From Rhizobacter koreensis (GTDB lineage: Bacteria; Pseudomonadota; Gammaproteobacteria; Burkholderiales; Burkholderiaceae_C): a stretch of DNA of 64,000 bases. The translations under genes and the position numbers were made by a program. The stretch is from assembly GCF_013366375.1 (NCBI RefSeq), contig NZ_JABWMJ010000003.1:372001-436000 (forward strand), written 5' to 3'. Positions 1-10,214 of this stretch are shown in pieces (the first letter of the stretch is position 1; each line of letters starts with the position of its first letter). The notes beneath the pieces are model-generated. The model was not told the origin of the DNA. It searched no databases and was given only the letters and a program-made list of their open reading frames with translations.

Positions 1-1
1 C

Positions 2-505
2 GTGCGCAACTTCGCCCAGTGCGAGACGGTCAACCTCAAGGAGGTCGACGACATGGTCGTCCACCTCAAGAAGATGACCGACTGGCTCGGCCCCGACGTC
101 TGTGTCGACGCGGTCGGCGCCGAGGCGGTCGGCGACTTCCTGCAGCACCTGACCGGCGTCAAGCTGCTGCTGCAGGCCGGCTCGGCGACCGTGCTGCACT
201 GGTGCATCAACTCGGTCCGCAAGGGCGGCACCGTGTCGGTGGTCGGCGTCTACGGGCCGACCTTCAACGCGGTGCCGATGGGCAACGTGGTCAACAAGGG
301 TCTCACGCTGCGCGCCAACCAGGCGTCGGTGAAGCGCCACCTGCCGCGCCTCATCGAGCACATCGAGGCCGGCCGCGTCGAGCCGCACAAGATCATCACG
401 CACCGGGTGCCGCTCGAGGAGGTCGCCGACGCGTACCACGTGTTCTCGAGCAAGCTCGACAACTGCATCAAGACGGTGCTGATCCCGCCCGGCGTCACGC
501 AGTGA
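2..505 (+). CDS. Zinc-dependent alcohol dehydrogenase, C-terminal part (5' end outside window)
   Basis: The frame is open to the window edge, so only the last ~167 residues of a protein that normally has ~380-390 are present. The fragment holds the second half of the Rossmann nucleotide-binding domain (VCVDAVGAE, then GGTVSVVGVYG) and the closing part of the catalytic domain (GLTLRANQASVKRHLPRL, EAGRVEPHKIITHRVPLEEV). These are typical of zinc alcohol dehydrogenases of the formaldehyde dehydrogenase-like branch that oxidise alcohols or aldehydes with NAD(P). The catalytic zinc ligands lie upstream and cannot be checked. The next gene on the same strand starts 29 bases later and could be co-transcribed. 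Confidence 0.85.
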   Translation: MRNFAQCETVNLKEVDDMVVHLKKMTDWLGPDVCVDAVGAEAVGDFLQHLTGVKLLLQAGSATVLHWCINSVRKGGTVSVVGVYGPTFNAVPMGNVVNKGLTLRANQASVKRHLPRLIEHIEAGRVEPHKIITHRVPLEEVADAYHVFSSKLDNCIKTVLIPPGVTQ

Positions 506-534
506 GCGCCGCAGCCGACAGGAGCAACCCCAGC

Positions 535-1209
535 ATGGACACATCGAACCAGACGACCACCCATCCGCTCGGCCGCAACGGCGCGAAGGGGTCGCTGCTC
601 GACGTCGGCGACGTCAAGCAGTCCGGCAACAGTCCGATCGGCAATCTCGCGCCTGTCGGGCCGACCCCGATGCGCACCCCGCCGCCGTCGCACGAGCACA
701 TCCAGGGCTGGGGCGCCGACCTCGACCACGCGAACCGGCCGGCGTACCCCAAGGAGCGCACGCCGCCGCGGCTCGAAGGCGTGCACTGGGACCAGCCGTC
801 GCCGCAGCCGCGCACGGTCGAGGTGCTGAAGTCGGTCGAGCATCCGGTCATGACGCCGGTGTTCGGTACGACCGTTCCGCCCAAGGGCCTCAGCGGGCAG
901 ATGCGGCGCTTCGCGTTCCGCTTCAGCGAAGGCGACATGCGCCATTGGCTGATCCTGCTCGCCGCCGACCGCGTGAACATGGTCGAGGGCCTGATCGACG
1001 ACTTCTCGCGCGGTACGCCGCCGAACGTCTTCAAGGAAGTCGGCGGACCCGCCGCGATCAAGCACAACCCGGTCGGCACGGCGCGCAAGGCGCTGGTGTT
1101 CGGCGCGCTGCTCGGCGCCGGCTACCTGATGCTGACCCGCGACAGCCGGCGCGAGCGCCAGCGCGAACGACCGGCGGCGCGCCTCGAGCGGCCGCGGCGC
1201 CGGCGCTAG
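535..1209 (+). CDS. Conserved hypothetical protein with C-terminal membrane segment
   Basis: This 224-residue protein has no function that I can name. The N-terminal half is polar and proline-rich (for example PTPMRTPPPSHEHIQGW and RTPPRLEGVHWDQPSPQP). A more globular part follows at ~115-175 (MRRFAFRFSEGDMRHWLILLAADRVNM). One hydrophobic segment near 193-208 (ALVFGALLGAGYLML) is followed by a strongly basic Arg-rich tail, so the protein probably sits in the inner membrane with the tail in the cytoplasm. The ATG start lies 29 bases after the dehydrogenase stop, in an otherwise gene-free gap. Co-transcription with the dehydrogenase is possible. Confidence 0.75.
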   Translation: MDTSNQTTTHPLGRNGAKGSLLDVGDVKQSGNSPIGNLAPVGPTPMRTPPPSHEHIQGWGADLDHANRPAYPKERTPPRLEGVHWDQPSPQPRTVEVLKSVEHPVMTPVFGTTVPPKGLSGQMRRFAFRFSEGDMRHWLILLAADRVNMVEGLIDDFSRGTPPNVFKEVGGPAAIKHNPVGTARKALVFGALLGAGYLMLTRDSRRERQRERPAARLERPRRRR

Positions 1210-1355
1210 CCCGCGACGGACCGGCGGGAGCCGGGCGGCCGACCGCCAGCGATCGGCGCCCCTCTGGAAGGCCCGCGAGCGCGCCGGGCCGTGCCGTGCG
1301 TCACGCTCGGCCTCGGGGGCGCGCCCCGTGTCTCGCGCTGCGCCGTGACGGCTCG

Positions 1356-1847
1356 CTAGCGGCGTGCTCCCGGCCCCCCACCGACGCGCGTCATCCTCAG
1401 TTCGACCACCGGCATCGCGCCCGCGTGGATGTCCGGACCATGCGCATGCGCGTGATCGTGGCCGTGCGCGGCGTCAGGGTCGACGATGCCCCCGACCAGC
1501 GTCTTCGCGTCGACGGGCGCGACGCGGATCGCGAGCGGCGGGCACTGGCGAGCGAGCTTGTCGCGCGCGACGAGGATGTCGAGCTGCATCGGACTGCTGC
1601 GCAACACCGTCACCGGAAAGCGATGCCCGGCGCACGCGCCGGAGGCACGGCCGCTCTCGACCCACGTCGCCGCCTTGGCGCCCAGCGTCAGGCGTGCCGC
1701 GCGCTCGGGGCGCCCGGCCTCGCGCAGCGCGACGTTCCACGTGCCCGCGTAGATCGACTTCTGCTGCGCCGGCGGGCTCGCCGACGCGAGCGGAGCGCTG
1801 CAGGCGAGCGCGAGGACGGCGGACGGAGCAAGCAGGCGAGGCGACAT
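1356..1847 (-). CDS. Secreted hypothetical protein with His-rich C-terminal stretch
   Basis: The predicted product is 163 residues long. I chose the internal ATG at 1847 because it opens directly into a signal peptide (MSPRLLAPSAVLALACSAPLASA); the frame continues upstream but reads as non-coding sequence. The mature part begins with a compact domain (YAGTWNVALREAG, ARLTLGAKAATW, SPMQLDILVARD) and ends with a histidine-rich run, HGHDHAHAHGPDIHAG, which may bind metal ions. It is probably periplasmic. I do not recognise the family. The neighbouring DUF4383 gene reads in the same direction but is 217 bases upstream. Confidence 0.6.
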   Translation of the reverse strand: MSPRLLAPSAVLALACSAPLASASPPAQQKSIYAGTWNVALREAGRPERAARLTLGAKAATWVESGRASGACAGHRFPVTVLRSSPMQLDILVARDKLARQCPPLAIRVAPVDAKTLVGGIVDPDAAHGHDHAHAHGPDIHAGAMPVVELRMTRVGGGPGARR

Positions 1848-2064
1848 CGGGACCTTCGCGGCGGACAGGGCGCCGGGTGAGACGATCGGACGGCGGCGGG
1901 CCGGGCAGCAGGGAATCGCACCACCTGCTGCCGGTCGGACCTCGCCGGGCACGGCCGGGAGGATACGGGCTCCGGAAACGACAGCAGCCCCCGCAGGGGC
2001 TGCTCGGGTCGAAGGCAAGCTTCGACGGCTGGCGACGCGCCGACCGAAGCCGGCGCGCGATCGC

Positions 2065-2514
2065 TCAGCGGGTCGTCGTGGTGCGGGTGGTGCCGGCGGT
2101 CGAGACGGTCGCGTCGGCGCGGCGCACGAAGCCGAAGTACGCGGCGATCGCGGCGAGCAGGGCGTGCAGCCAGATGTCGTTGCCGTACAGCGGGATCAGG
2201 CCGAACGTGGTGTGCAGGTTCAGCGCCGGGATGAAGCCCATCACCATCAGCAGCGCGTAGATGATCGCCACCGCCTTGGCATAGGCGACCGCCCCTGTCG
2301 CCGAGCGTGCCGCGACGAGACCCCAGACGCCGAACAGCAGGTGGACGATGTTGTGCAGCACGTTCACCGGGAAGAGGCCCAGTTCGAGGCCGAGCCCGGA
2401 GGTGACGCGCACGTCGGGGTGGGTGTGCTCGACGGTCATGCCCGGGATGAAGCCGGCGGCGCCGACGACGAGAAAGATGATGCCGAAGATGAGTGCGAAT
2501 CGTTGTGTGGTCAT
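2065..2514 (-). CDS. DUF4383 family membrane protein
   Basis: The 149-residue product has four hydrophobic segments: ALIFGIIFLVVGAAGFIPG near the N-terminus, one around 45-68 with NVLHNIVHLLFGVWGL, one around 80-97, and one around 112-130. The order and the HNIVHLLFG motif fit the DUF4383 family, small inner-membrane proteins of unknown function common in actinobacteria and proteobacteria. The tail is rich in Thr and Ser (TVSTAGTTRTTTTR). The ATG at 2514 begins the family-typical N-terminus. It is transcribed divergently from the hypothetical gene at 2651, so the two share a control region of about 136 bases. Confidence 0.8.
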   Translation of the reverse strand: MTTQRFALIFGIIFLVVGAAGFIPGMTVEHTHPDVRVTSGLGLELGLFPVNVLHNIVHLLFGVWGLVAARSATGAVAYAKAVAIIYALLMVMGFIPALNLHTTFGLIPLYGNDIWLHALLAAIAAYFGFVRRADATVSTAGTTRTTTTR

Positions 2515-2650
2515 GGTGGGTTCCGGTGGGTCGGGGAAAGCCGCCGCATGGCGCAAGGCCATCCGGCGGACGGCAGGGTCGCGGACACGAAGGCAAGCGC
2601 TGTACCCAGGCCGGCACCGCTCCACGTTTGCCGCCCGGAGCGATGGCTGT

Positions 2651-3034
2651 ATGTCTGTACAGTATCGGCCGATGCAGGTCCTGATCCGTCTCTTGCGCCG
2701 GCGCGGCGTTCCGATCGCCCCGCCCGTGCTCGAGGCGACGCTGTGGACCGAGGGGACGCTCTGCACCTCGCGCCAGCACGGCGCGCGCTGCCTCGGCATC
2801 AAGGCGCTGTCGGCGCACCCCGACGCGGCTCCGATGGCGCTGCTGTTCGCGCCCGCCGTGGTGCGGGTCGACGGCGAAACGCTGGTGCTGCGCGGCATCG
2901 AGCGCGTCGAGGACGCGAGCGGCGTGGTGGCGGGCGTGGTGCAGGAGTGGGCGGTGCGCAGCCGACCGTCGCTCGGGCCGCTCGGGCGGCTCTCGCCGCA
3001 GGCGCACGCCGTTCGCCCGGACCTGCCGGCGTGA
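2651..3034 (+). CDS. Small hypothetical protein
   Basis: The product has 127 residues from the ATG at 2651, which has GGAG ten bases upstream. A second ATG at 2672 would give 120 residues and has no ribosome-binding site. The sequence is moderately hydrophobic with alternating strands (GETLVLRGIERVED, GVVAGVVQEWAVRS), suggesting a small beta-rich cytoplasmic protein. I recognise no family. It is divergent from the DUF4383 gene and 175 bases before the DUF2231 gene. Confidence 0.45.
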   Translation: MSVQYRPMQVLIRLLRRRGVPIAPPVLEATLWTEGTLCTSRQHGARCLGIKALSAHPDAAPMALLFAPAVVRVDGETLVLRGIERVEDASGVVAGVVQEWAVRSRPSLGPLGRLSPQAHAVRPDLPA

Positions 3035-3209
3035 GCATCGCGCGCCCCCGGGCGGCCGCGAACGCGGCGATCGACAAGCAACGGCGACGCACATCGAGCC
3101 GATCGCAGGCGCGGGACCGGGCGCGTGCCCCCGGCCCGGGGTTTTGCGCGCGATCCGCACCGCTGGCACTCCGCTTGCCGCTGCGCCTCACCAATCCACG
3201 AGGAGTGCC

Positions 3210-3722
3210 ATGGAAGCGAAGGCAAGACTGTTCGGTCACCCGATCCACCAGATGCTGGTGGTGTTTCCGCTCGGGCTGCTCGGCACGTCGGTCGTGTTCG
3301 ACCTGATCCACCTGTTCAGCGACTCCACCACCGCGGCGACGGTCGCCTACGCGCTGATCTCGGCCGGGCTGATCGCCGGCGTGATCGCGGCGCCGTTCGG
3401 GACCATCGACTGGCTGGCGGTGCCGGCCAACACGCGCGCCAAGAAGATCGGAGCGCTGCACGGCGGCGGCAACCTCGTGGTGCTGTTGCTGTTCCTGGCG
3501 AGCTGGTTCCTGCGCCGCGACAACGTCGCAGACCCGTCGACGCTGGCCTGGGTGCTGTCGTTCGCGGGTGCCGGCGTCTCGCTGCTCACCGCGTGGCTGG
3601 GCGGCGAGCTCGTCGACCGGCTCGGCGTCGGCGTGTCGCCGAACGCGCATCTCGACGCGCGCAGCTCACTCGACGGTCCGGCCGACGCCGCGACCAAGCC
3701 CACGCGCGCGCAGGCGCGCTAA
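3210..3722 (+). CDS. DUF2231 family membrane protein
   Basis: This 170-residue protein opens with ARLFGHPIHQMLVVFPLGLL, the hallmark of DUF2231 inner-membrane proteins (HP-H-x-x-L-V-x-F-P). Four hydrophobic segments follow, at roughly 15-33, 43-62, 88-105 and 118-138. The function of the family is not known to me; some members are annotated as heme-linked. AGGAG lies at 3201-3205, five bases before the ATG, which fixes the start. The C-terminal 30 residues are polar and probably cytoplasmic. Confidence 0.85.
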   Translation: MEAKARLFGHPIHQMLVVFPLGLLGTSVVFDLIHLFSDSTTAATVAYALISAGLIAGVIAAPFGTIDWLAVPANTRAKKIGALHGGGNLVVLLLFLASWFLRRDNVADPSTLAWVLSFAGAGVSLLTAWLGGELVDRLGVGVSPNAHLDARSSLDGPADAATKPTRAQAR

Positions 3723-3764
3723 CGCGAACCGGCCGTCGCGCGCGGCCGGGTGCGCGGCGCGGCT

Positions 3765-5416
<1,652 letters not shown>

Positions 5417-5443
5417 TCGCGCGTCCACCCGGGAGCCGCCGCC

Positions 5444-5797
5444 ATGCGTGAGCCACGCTGGCGGCGTGAAGGCGAGGAGCCGGACTACCGGTTCTCGCTC
5501 GCCAACGAGCGCACGTTCCTGGCCTGGATCCGGACCGCGCTGTCGCTGCTCGCCGGCGGCGTGCTGCTCGAGCAGTTCGCGACCCGCCTCAGCCCGCGCG
5601 CGGCCCTCGTCACCCTCGCGACGTCGCTCGCGGTGCTGGCGGCGCTGCTCAGCCTGATCGCCTACGTGCGCTGGCGCGCCAACGAAATCGCGATGCGTCA
5701 CAAGCGGCCGCTGCCGAGCAGCGTCGCGCTGCCGCTGCTGGCGCTGGCGGTGTTCGTCGTGGCGGGGGCGATCGCGATGCTCCTGCTGCGCCAGTAG
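5444..5797 (+). CDS. DUF202 (YidH) family membrane protein, copy 1
   Basis: The product has 117 residues. The DUF202 signature is clear: FSLANERTFLAWIRTALSLL followed by three membrane segments (~35-48, ~55-75, ~90-110). YidH-type proteins are small inner-membrane proteins of unknown function. The next gene, separated by two bases, encodes a second DUF202 protein, so the pair probably forms a hetero-oligomer, like yidG/yidH in enterobacteria. Confidence 0.85.
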   Translation: MREPRWRREGEEPDYRFSLANERTFLAWIRTALSLLAGGVLLEQFATRLSPRAALVTLATSLAVLAALLSLIAYVRWRANEIAMRHKRPLPSSVALPLLALAVFVVAGAIAMLLLRQ

Positions 5798-5799
5798 CG

Positions 5800-6138
5800 A
5801 TGGCCCGGCCGCCGCGCCTCACCGAGCCGCGCGACGCCGGCCTGCAGGCCGAGCGCACCGGTCTCGCCTGGAGCCGCACCGCGCTGGCGATGTTCGTCAA
5901 CGCGGTGCTGATCCTGCGGGCCGGCGTCTCGACCGACGTCGTCGCGATCTCGGCGGTCGGGGTGGTGCTGTTCGTGGCCGCACTCGGGGCGACCGCCTGC
6001 GGCATCTGGCGGCGCGACCAGCTGATGCGCGGAGACGTCGTCGATGCGGCGTCGCCGCTGATGCTCGGCGCGGTCGCGCTGGCGACGCTGCTCGGCTGCG
6101 CGGGGGCGATCGCGTCGATGGTGGTGGGCAGCCCCTGA
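5800..6138 (+). CDS. DUF202 (YidG-like) family membrane protein, copy 2
   Basis: The product has 112 residues and begins two bases after the stop of copy 1, so the two are translationally coupled. It contains the DUF202 core LQAERTGLAWSRTALAMFVN and three hydrophobic segments. Its N-terminus (EPRDAGLQAERT) resembles YidG rather than YidH, and the two copies are clearly divergent, so this is an ancient paralogous pair and not a recent duplication. The function is unknown. Confidence 0.85.
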   Translation: MARPPRLTEPRDAGLQAERTGLAWSRTALAMFVNAVLILRAGVSTDVVAISAVGVVLFVAALGATACGIWRRDQLMRGDVVDAASPLMLGAVALATLLGCAGAIASMVVGSP

Positions 6139-6183
6139 CCGTCACGCGTCAGGCGCCGAAGACTGGCGCCGAGGAGGCTGCCG

Positions 6184-7560
6184 CTACACGTGCAGCAGCA
6201 GGTGCTCGCGCTCCCACGGCGAGATCACCTTCATGAACTCGTCGTGCTCGACGTCCTTGACCTCGGTATAGACGGTGACGAACTCCGAGCCGAGCACCTC
6301 GCGCAGGTCGTCGTTCTCGCGCAGCAGCTGCACCGCCTCGCCCAGGCTGCGCGGCAGGCTGTAGTCGCGCAGGTAGGCGTCGGTGGTGCACTCGTCCTCG
6401 GGCTCGATGCGGTTGCGGATGCCGAGCCAGCCGCAGGCGAGCGTCGCGGCAAGCGCGACGTAGGGGTTCGCGTCGGCGCCGATCACGCGGTTTTCGACCC
6501 GGCGCGCCGCCGGCCCGGCGATCGGCGCGCGGATGCCGACCGTGCGGTTGTCGGTGCCCCACTGGATGTTGATCGGCGCGGCGGTGAAGCGCGCGAGGCG
6601 CCGGTAGCTGTTGACGTACGGCGCGAACAGCGCCATCGCGCTCGGGATGTACTTCTGCAGGCCGCCGATGTACCAGTAGAACGCCTGGCTCGGCGAGCCG
6701 TCCTCGTTGCTGAACAGGTTGCGGCCGCTCTCGCGGTCCACGAGGCTCTGGTGCACGTGCATCGCGCTGCCCGGCTCGCCGGCGATCGGCTTGGCCATGA
6801 AGGTCGCGAACATGTCGTGGCGCAGGGCCGCCTCGCGCACCGTGCGCTTGAACAGGAATACCTCGTCGGCGAGCTCCATGGGGTGCGAATGGAAGAAGTT
6901 GATCTCCATCTGCCCGGCGCCGGTCTCATGGATCAGCGTGTCGACGTTGAGCTTCATCTGCTCGCAGTACGCGTAGACGTCCTCGAACAGCGGGTCGAAC
7001 TCGTTGACCGCGTCGATCGAGTACGACTGCCGCGACGACTCGCGGCGCCCGCTGCGCCCGATCGGCGGCTTGAGGGGCATGTCGGCGTCGTTGTTGCGCG
7101 ACACCAGGTAGAACTCGACCTCCGGCGCGACGATGGGGTTCCAGCCGGCGTCCTCGAACAGCTTGCACACGCGGCGCAGCATCGAGCGCGGCGCGAACGG
7201 GATCAGCTTGCGGTCGCGGTCGTAGCAGTCGTGGATCACCTGCGCGGTCGGGTCGGTCGCCCACGGCACGATGCGCACCGTCGACGGGTCGGGCTCGAGG
7301 TGCATGTCGACGTCGGTCGAGCTGATCACGTCGAAGTACGGGCCCTTGAGCGGCGTCTCGCCGGTCACGCTCATCGCGACCACGCCTTCGGGCAGGCGCA
7401 TGCCGCGCTCCTCGGTGAAGCGTTCGCGCGGCAGGATCTTGCCGCGCGCGACGCCGGTGAGGTCGGGCACCAGGCACTCGACTTCGGTGACGCCGCGGTC
7501 GTCGAGCCAGCGCTCGAGCTGGGCGAAGGTTTCAGGGGCGGGGGAAGGCATTCGATTCAT
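6184..7560 (-). CDS. puuA: Glutamine-synthetase-family enzyme, PuuA-like (gamma-glutamylpolyamine synthetase)
   Basis: This 458-residue protein has the full glutamine synthetase fold. The metal- and glutamate-binding elements are visible: VAPEVEFYLV, HETGAGQMEINFFHSHP, SAMHVHQSLVD, and the ATP/ammonia region FTAAPINIQWGTDNRTVGIRAP (shown in two overlapping parts: FTAAPINIQWG and TDNRTVGIRAP). The N-terminal domain and overall length match PuuA-type enzymes, which ligate glutamate to putrescine or other amines using ATP, rather than the GlnA used for ammonia assimilation. The context supports this: the upstream gene on the same strand is the remnant of PuuD, the hydrolase that acts later in the same pathway. 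The ATG at 7560 was chosen; a second ATG at 7551 is possible. The substrate could be another amine. Confidence 0.85.
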   Translation of the reverse strand: MNRMPSPAPETFAQLERWLDDRGVTEVECLVPDLTGVARGKILPRERFTEERGMRLPEGVVAMSVTGETPLKGPYFDVISSTDVDMHLEPDPSTVRIVPWATDPTAQVIHDCYDRDRKLIPFAPRSMLRRVCKLFEDAGWNPIVAPEVEFYLVSRNNDADMPLKPPIGRSGRRESSRQSYSIDAVNEFDPLFEDVYAYCEQMKLNVDTLIHETGAGQMEINFFHSHPMELADEVFLFKRTVREAALRHDMFATFMAKPIAGEPGSAMHVHQSLVDRESGRNLFSNEDGSPSQAFYWYIGGLQKYIPSAMALFAPYVNSYRRLARFTAAPINIQWGTDNRTVGIRAPIAGPAARRVENRVIGADANPYVALAATLACGWLGIRNRIEPEDECTTDAYLRDYSLPRSLGEAVQLLRENDDLREVLGSEFVTVYTEVKDVEHDEFMKVISPWEREHLLLHV

Positions 7561-7566
7561 GGGAGA

Positions 7567-7843
7567 TCAGGTGAGCCGCGAGGCCCGGAACCCGCGCGCC
7601 TCGACGCGCAGCCCCGACGCGAGCCGATCGACGACCTGCCCGTGCAGCGAGTCGACGTCGATCACCGGCTCGCCGAGCAGCGCATCGAGCACGCCGTCGG
7701 GTTCGATCGGGGCGTCGCGGGCGGCGCCACACCGCGTCGACGCAAGGCTTGGCGACGACGTGGCACCGCTGCTGTCCGAGCACCCGGTTGCAGTCCGGGA
7801 CGATGACGATCGGCTGGGCGTCGGGAACAGAAGGCGTCGGCAT
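7567..7843 (-). pseudogene. Remnant of gamma-glutamyl-GABA hydrolase (PuuD-like)
   Basis: Reading from the ATG at 7843, the product starts like PuuD, a class I glutamine-amidotransferase-type hydrolase (PIVIVPDCNRVLGQQRCHVV, then AKPCVDAV). After about 39 residues the homology stops. In another frame the sequence resumes with EPDGVLDALLGEPVIDVD and SLHGQVVDRLASGLRVEARG, which corresponds to the region near residue 170 of PuuD (SLHGQ...RLRVEAR). The intervening ~125 codons, including the nucleophile Cys, and the C-terminal QWHPE region with the catalytic His and Glu, are missing. The product cannot be active. It lies directly upstream of the PuuA-like gene on the same strand, where an intact puuD would be expected. 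Confidence 0.75.
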
Positions 7844-7942
7844 CGGTTCGGGACGGAAGGCGTCGCGGCGGCATGCCGCTCGCGGCGCGTCGGGCGCCGT
7901 GCGCCGACCTGCCCCGGGCGGCAACCGCCGTGCCCGAGCGCG

Positions 7943-8386
7943 TCAGGAGCCGGGACAAGGCTCGCGGGTCGCGTCCGGCAGGTTGGCCAGCGGCTCGAAG
8001 CCGGCGGCCGCCGCGGCCGCCACCCGCTCGGTCGGCACCTCGAAGATCACGATCCGGCCGTCGGGCGCGCCGCACAGCGCCGCCCGCATGCGGCCGTCCC
8101 TGCCGCAGGCGGTGCCGAGAACCGGAACGCCGGCCGCCGCGAGCTCGCGCTCGAGGGTGGCGCGCGGCGGCGGCACTTCGCACTGGCGCGAGCCGAGCGG
8201 CTTGTAGACGGCGACGGCGCCGCTGGCGGCGCTGGCGGCGCTCGCGCCCGGAGCCGCTCGGCCCGGCTGCGCAACCCCCGGTGCGCTGCACGCGGCAAGC
8301 GTCGCGAGCGTGCCCAGCAGCACCGGCAGGCTGCGGCGCTGCGGCCGGCGAGAGGTGCGGTGAGGTCGTCGGGGTTCGCGCGTCAT
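7943..8386 (-). CDS. Putative lipoprotein of unknown function
   Basis: The product has 147 residues. After a basic N-terminus (RRPHRTSRRPQRR) a hydrophobic stretch ends in the lipobox LATLAAC, so Cys33 is the likely lipidation site and the mature protein would be membrane-anchored in the periplasm. An Ala-rich linker precedes a globular domain with four Cys residues (SRQCEVPPP, GTACGRDGRM, AALCGAPDG, EPCPGS) that could form two disulfides. No family recognised. AAGGAG lies about seven bases before the ATG at 8386. Confidence 0.65.
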   Translation of the reverse strand: MTREPRRPHRTSRRPQRRSLPVLLGTLATLAACSAPGVAQPGRAAPGASAASAASGAVAVYKPLGSRQCEVPPPRATLERELAAAGVPVLGTACGRDGRMRAALCGAPDGRIVIFEVPTERVAAAAAAGFEPLANLPDATREPCPGS

Positions 8387-8473
8387 GGCGGGCTCCTTGC
8401 AAGTGGCGGACCTGTTCGGTCGTGGGCGGCGCGCGCGATCTCGCGTTGCGAGACGGTCGTCGCTCGGCCCGGC

Positions 8474-8704
8474 TCAGTCGTCGTCGACCCGGATGCGCTT
8501 CAGCCGCGCCGACGCGCCGGTGCGCAGGGTGACGCGGCTGCGCGCGACGCCGAAGCGTTCGGCGACGAGCCTGAGCAGCTCGTCGTTCGCCTTGCCGTCG
8601 ACCGGCGGCGCCTTCAGCTCGGCCGCCCAGGTGCCGTCCTCGCCCGGCTCGACGAGCACGCTGAGGCGCGCGTTCGGCTGCACCTTGATCTGCAGCAGCT
8701 TCAC
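8474..8704 (-). CDS. DUF167 (YggU) family protein
   Basis: The product has 76 residues. The DUF167 pattern is present: LQIKVQPNARLS, then LKAPPVDGKANDELLRLVAERFGVARSRVTL (given here in parts: APPVDGKANDELL and FGVARSRVTL) and the closing TGASARLKRIRV. DUF167 proteins are small cytoplasmic proteins of unknown biochemical role. I chose the GTG at 8704 because GGAGG lies six bases before it and the family begins there. The gene starts 22 bases after the end of the glycosidase gene, on the same strand, so the two are probably co-transcribed. Confidence 0.85.
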   Translation of the reverse strand: MKLLQIKVQPNARLSVLVEPGEDGTWAAELKAPPVDGKANDELLRLVAERFGVARSRVTLRTGASARLKRIRVDDD

Positions 8705-8726
8705 GGCGTGCCTCCACACACGCCAG

Positions 8727-10214
8727 TCAACCGGCTGGCGTGATCGCGACCGCGACGTCGCACAGGACCTCGCCGCACGGCACCGTGAGCTCGCCGCCGC
8801 CATGCGCGAGCACCCGCGTGCCGACGACCTTGCCGCTGCGCGTGTCGAACAGCGTGCAGCGGTAGTGCCCGGGCGCGAGGCCCGGCACGGTCAGGCCCGC
8901 CGGCAGCGTGGGGCCGTCGGTGCGCAGCGTGCCGTTCGGCGCCAGGTGGTCGGTGCGCAGCAGCCAGCCGAGCGCCTGATGCTCGTCGCCGCACGCGAAC
9001 ACCGCCAGGCCCGGCGTCGCGCGCGCCTCGTCGTTGAGGTTGCGACGACGGAAGCGCGTCCAGTCGATCAGCGGCAGGAAGCGCGCGAGACCGTGCTGGG
9101 CGACCCGCATGCCGTGCGTCAGCACGTGCGGGTGGCGGTTCGGCCAGCGCATGCCGCCGCCGGCGCCGCCGCTCGCGAGGTGAGCCCACTGGATGTGGCG
9201 GAAGTACTCGTCGTCGAACGCCTCCGGCAGGATTCGGTGATGGTCGAGAAAGGCGTGGATGGGCCCGTGCTCGGAATCGAATACCGGCCGCCCGTCGCTC
9301 GCCTCGCGCACGGCGGCACGCATCAGGCGACCGGTCGCGAGCGCCGGCGCGACGGTGTCGCGCGGGTCGTCGATGGTGTCGCGCTCGTAGAGGTGCGTGT
9401 TCGCGAAGTCGAGCCGCGGATGGCGGAACACCGGATCGCAGAGGGCCGGCCAGCGCAGCAGCTCGGGGCCGAAGATCGACACCGTCTGCAGGTGCGCGCG
9501 GCCGTGCAGCCGCAGCTCGAGGTCGCGCAGGAAGCTGCCGACATCGTCGATGAACGGCTCGCAAGCCGCCGGATCGTCCTCGCCGTGCGCCGGGTGCATC
9601 TCGTTCCAGAGGTCCCACGCGAAGAGCGCCGGGCTCGCGCCCCAACGCCGCGTCGCGAACTCGAGGCGCGCCTTGATCGCCGCACGCGTCGCCGGGCAGG
9701 TGATGAGCCGGCGGCGGTCGCTGCACGGACCGCCGTTGGCCGCGTTGTACGGGTGGTGGTGCCAGTGGCGCCAGGTGAAGAAGGTGTCGAACGGCGTCAG
9801 CAGCAGGTAGATGCCGACTTCCTCGCAGAGCGCGAACAGGTCGTCCCAGAGCCGCACCATGTTTGGCGCGAAGCGGCCGGCCGGGCGCTCGAGGAAGCGA
9901 TGCCGGCTCTGCGCGTACTCGAGCATCAGGCGCAGGCAGTTGACGCCGTGCTCCTTGAGCCAGCGCAGATGCGCGCGCACCGCCGGCACGTTGCGGCGCT
10001 GGAACAGGCCCGCGAGCTCGGGCCAGCCGACCGCGTCGTTGTGGCCGATCGGCGTCCACGCCTCGGCGCGCTCGGTGACGAAGTACGGCAGACCGGGCCG
10101 TGACTCGATCCAGGGCAGGGGAGCGCTGCGGGTGGCGGGTGGCGGGGCGGCCGGTGGCGCGCTCGTTGGCGCGGGTTCGCGGTCGAGAAGGGCGAGGTCG
10201 GGTGCGGGATTCAC
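8727..10214 (-). CDS. Clan GH-A-like glycoside hydrolase (GH5-type)
   Basis: The product is 495 residues from the GTG at 10214; the frame stays open to another GTG at 10358, so the start is uncertain. A proline/alanine-rich leader of ~45 residues precedes a TIM-barrel-like domain. WLKEHGVNCLRLMLEY fits the early barrel, FAWDLWNEMHP supplies the acid/base Asn-Glu pair (Glu205) and VFDSEHGPIH supplies the nucleophile Glu315; these two glutamates after strands 4 and 7 define clan GH-A (cellulases, mannanases and relatives). A C-terminal beta-sandwich (GLTVPGLAPGHYRCTLFDT) ends the protein. No signal peptide is clear. The sugar substrate cannot be told from sequence alone. Confidence 0.7.
   Translation of the reverse strand: MNPAPDLALLDREPAPTSAPPAAPPPATRSAPLPWIESRPGLPYFVTERAEAWTPIGHNDAVGWPELAGLFQRRNVPAVRAHLRWLKEHGVNCLRLMLEYAQSRHRFLERPAGRFAPNMVRLWDDLFALCEEVGIYLLLTPFDTFFTWRHWHHHPYNAANGGPCSDRRRLITCPATRAAIKARLEFATRRWGASPALFAWDLWNEMHPAHGEDDPAACEPFIDDVGSFLRDLELRLHGRAHLQTVSIFGPELLRWPALCDPVFRHPRLDFANTHLYERDTIDDPRDTVAPALATGRLMRAAVREASDGRPVFDSEHGPIHAFLDHHRILPEAFDDEYFRHIQWAHLASGGAGGGMRWPNRHPHVLTHGMRVAQHGLARFLPLIDWTRFRRRNLNDEARATPGLAVFACGDEHQALGWLLRTDHLAPNGTLRTDGPTLPAGLTVPGLAPGHYRCTLFDTRSGKVVGTRVLAHGGGELTVPCGEVLCDVAVAITPAG

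Noticed and set aside
6153..6171. GGCGCC...GGCGCC hairpin between the DUF202 pair and the PuuA-like gene as terminator
   Set aside because: Only six base pairs and no T-run on either strand.
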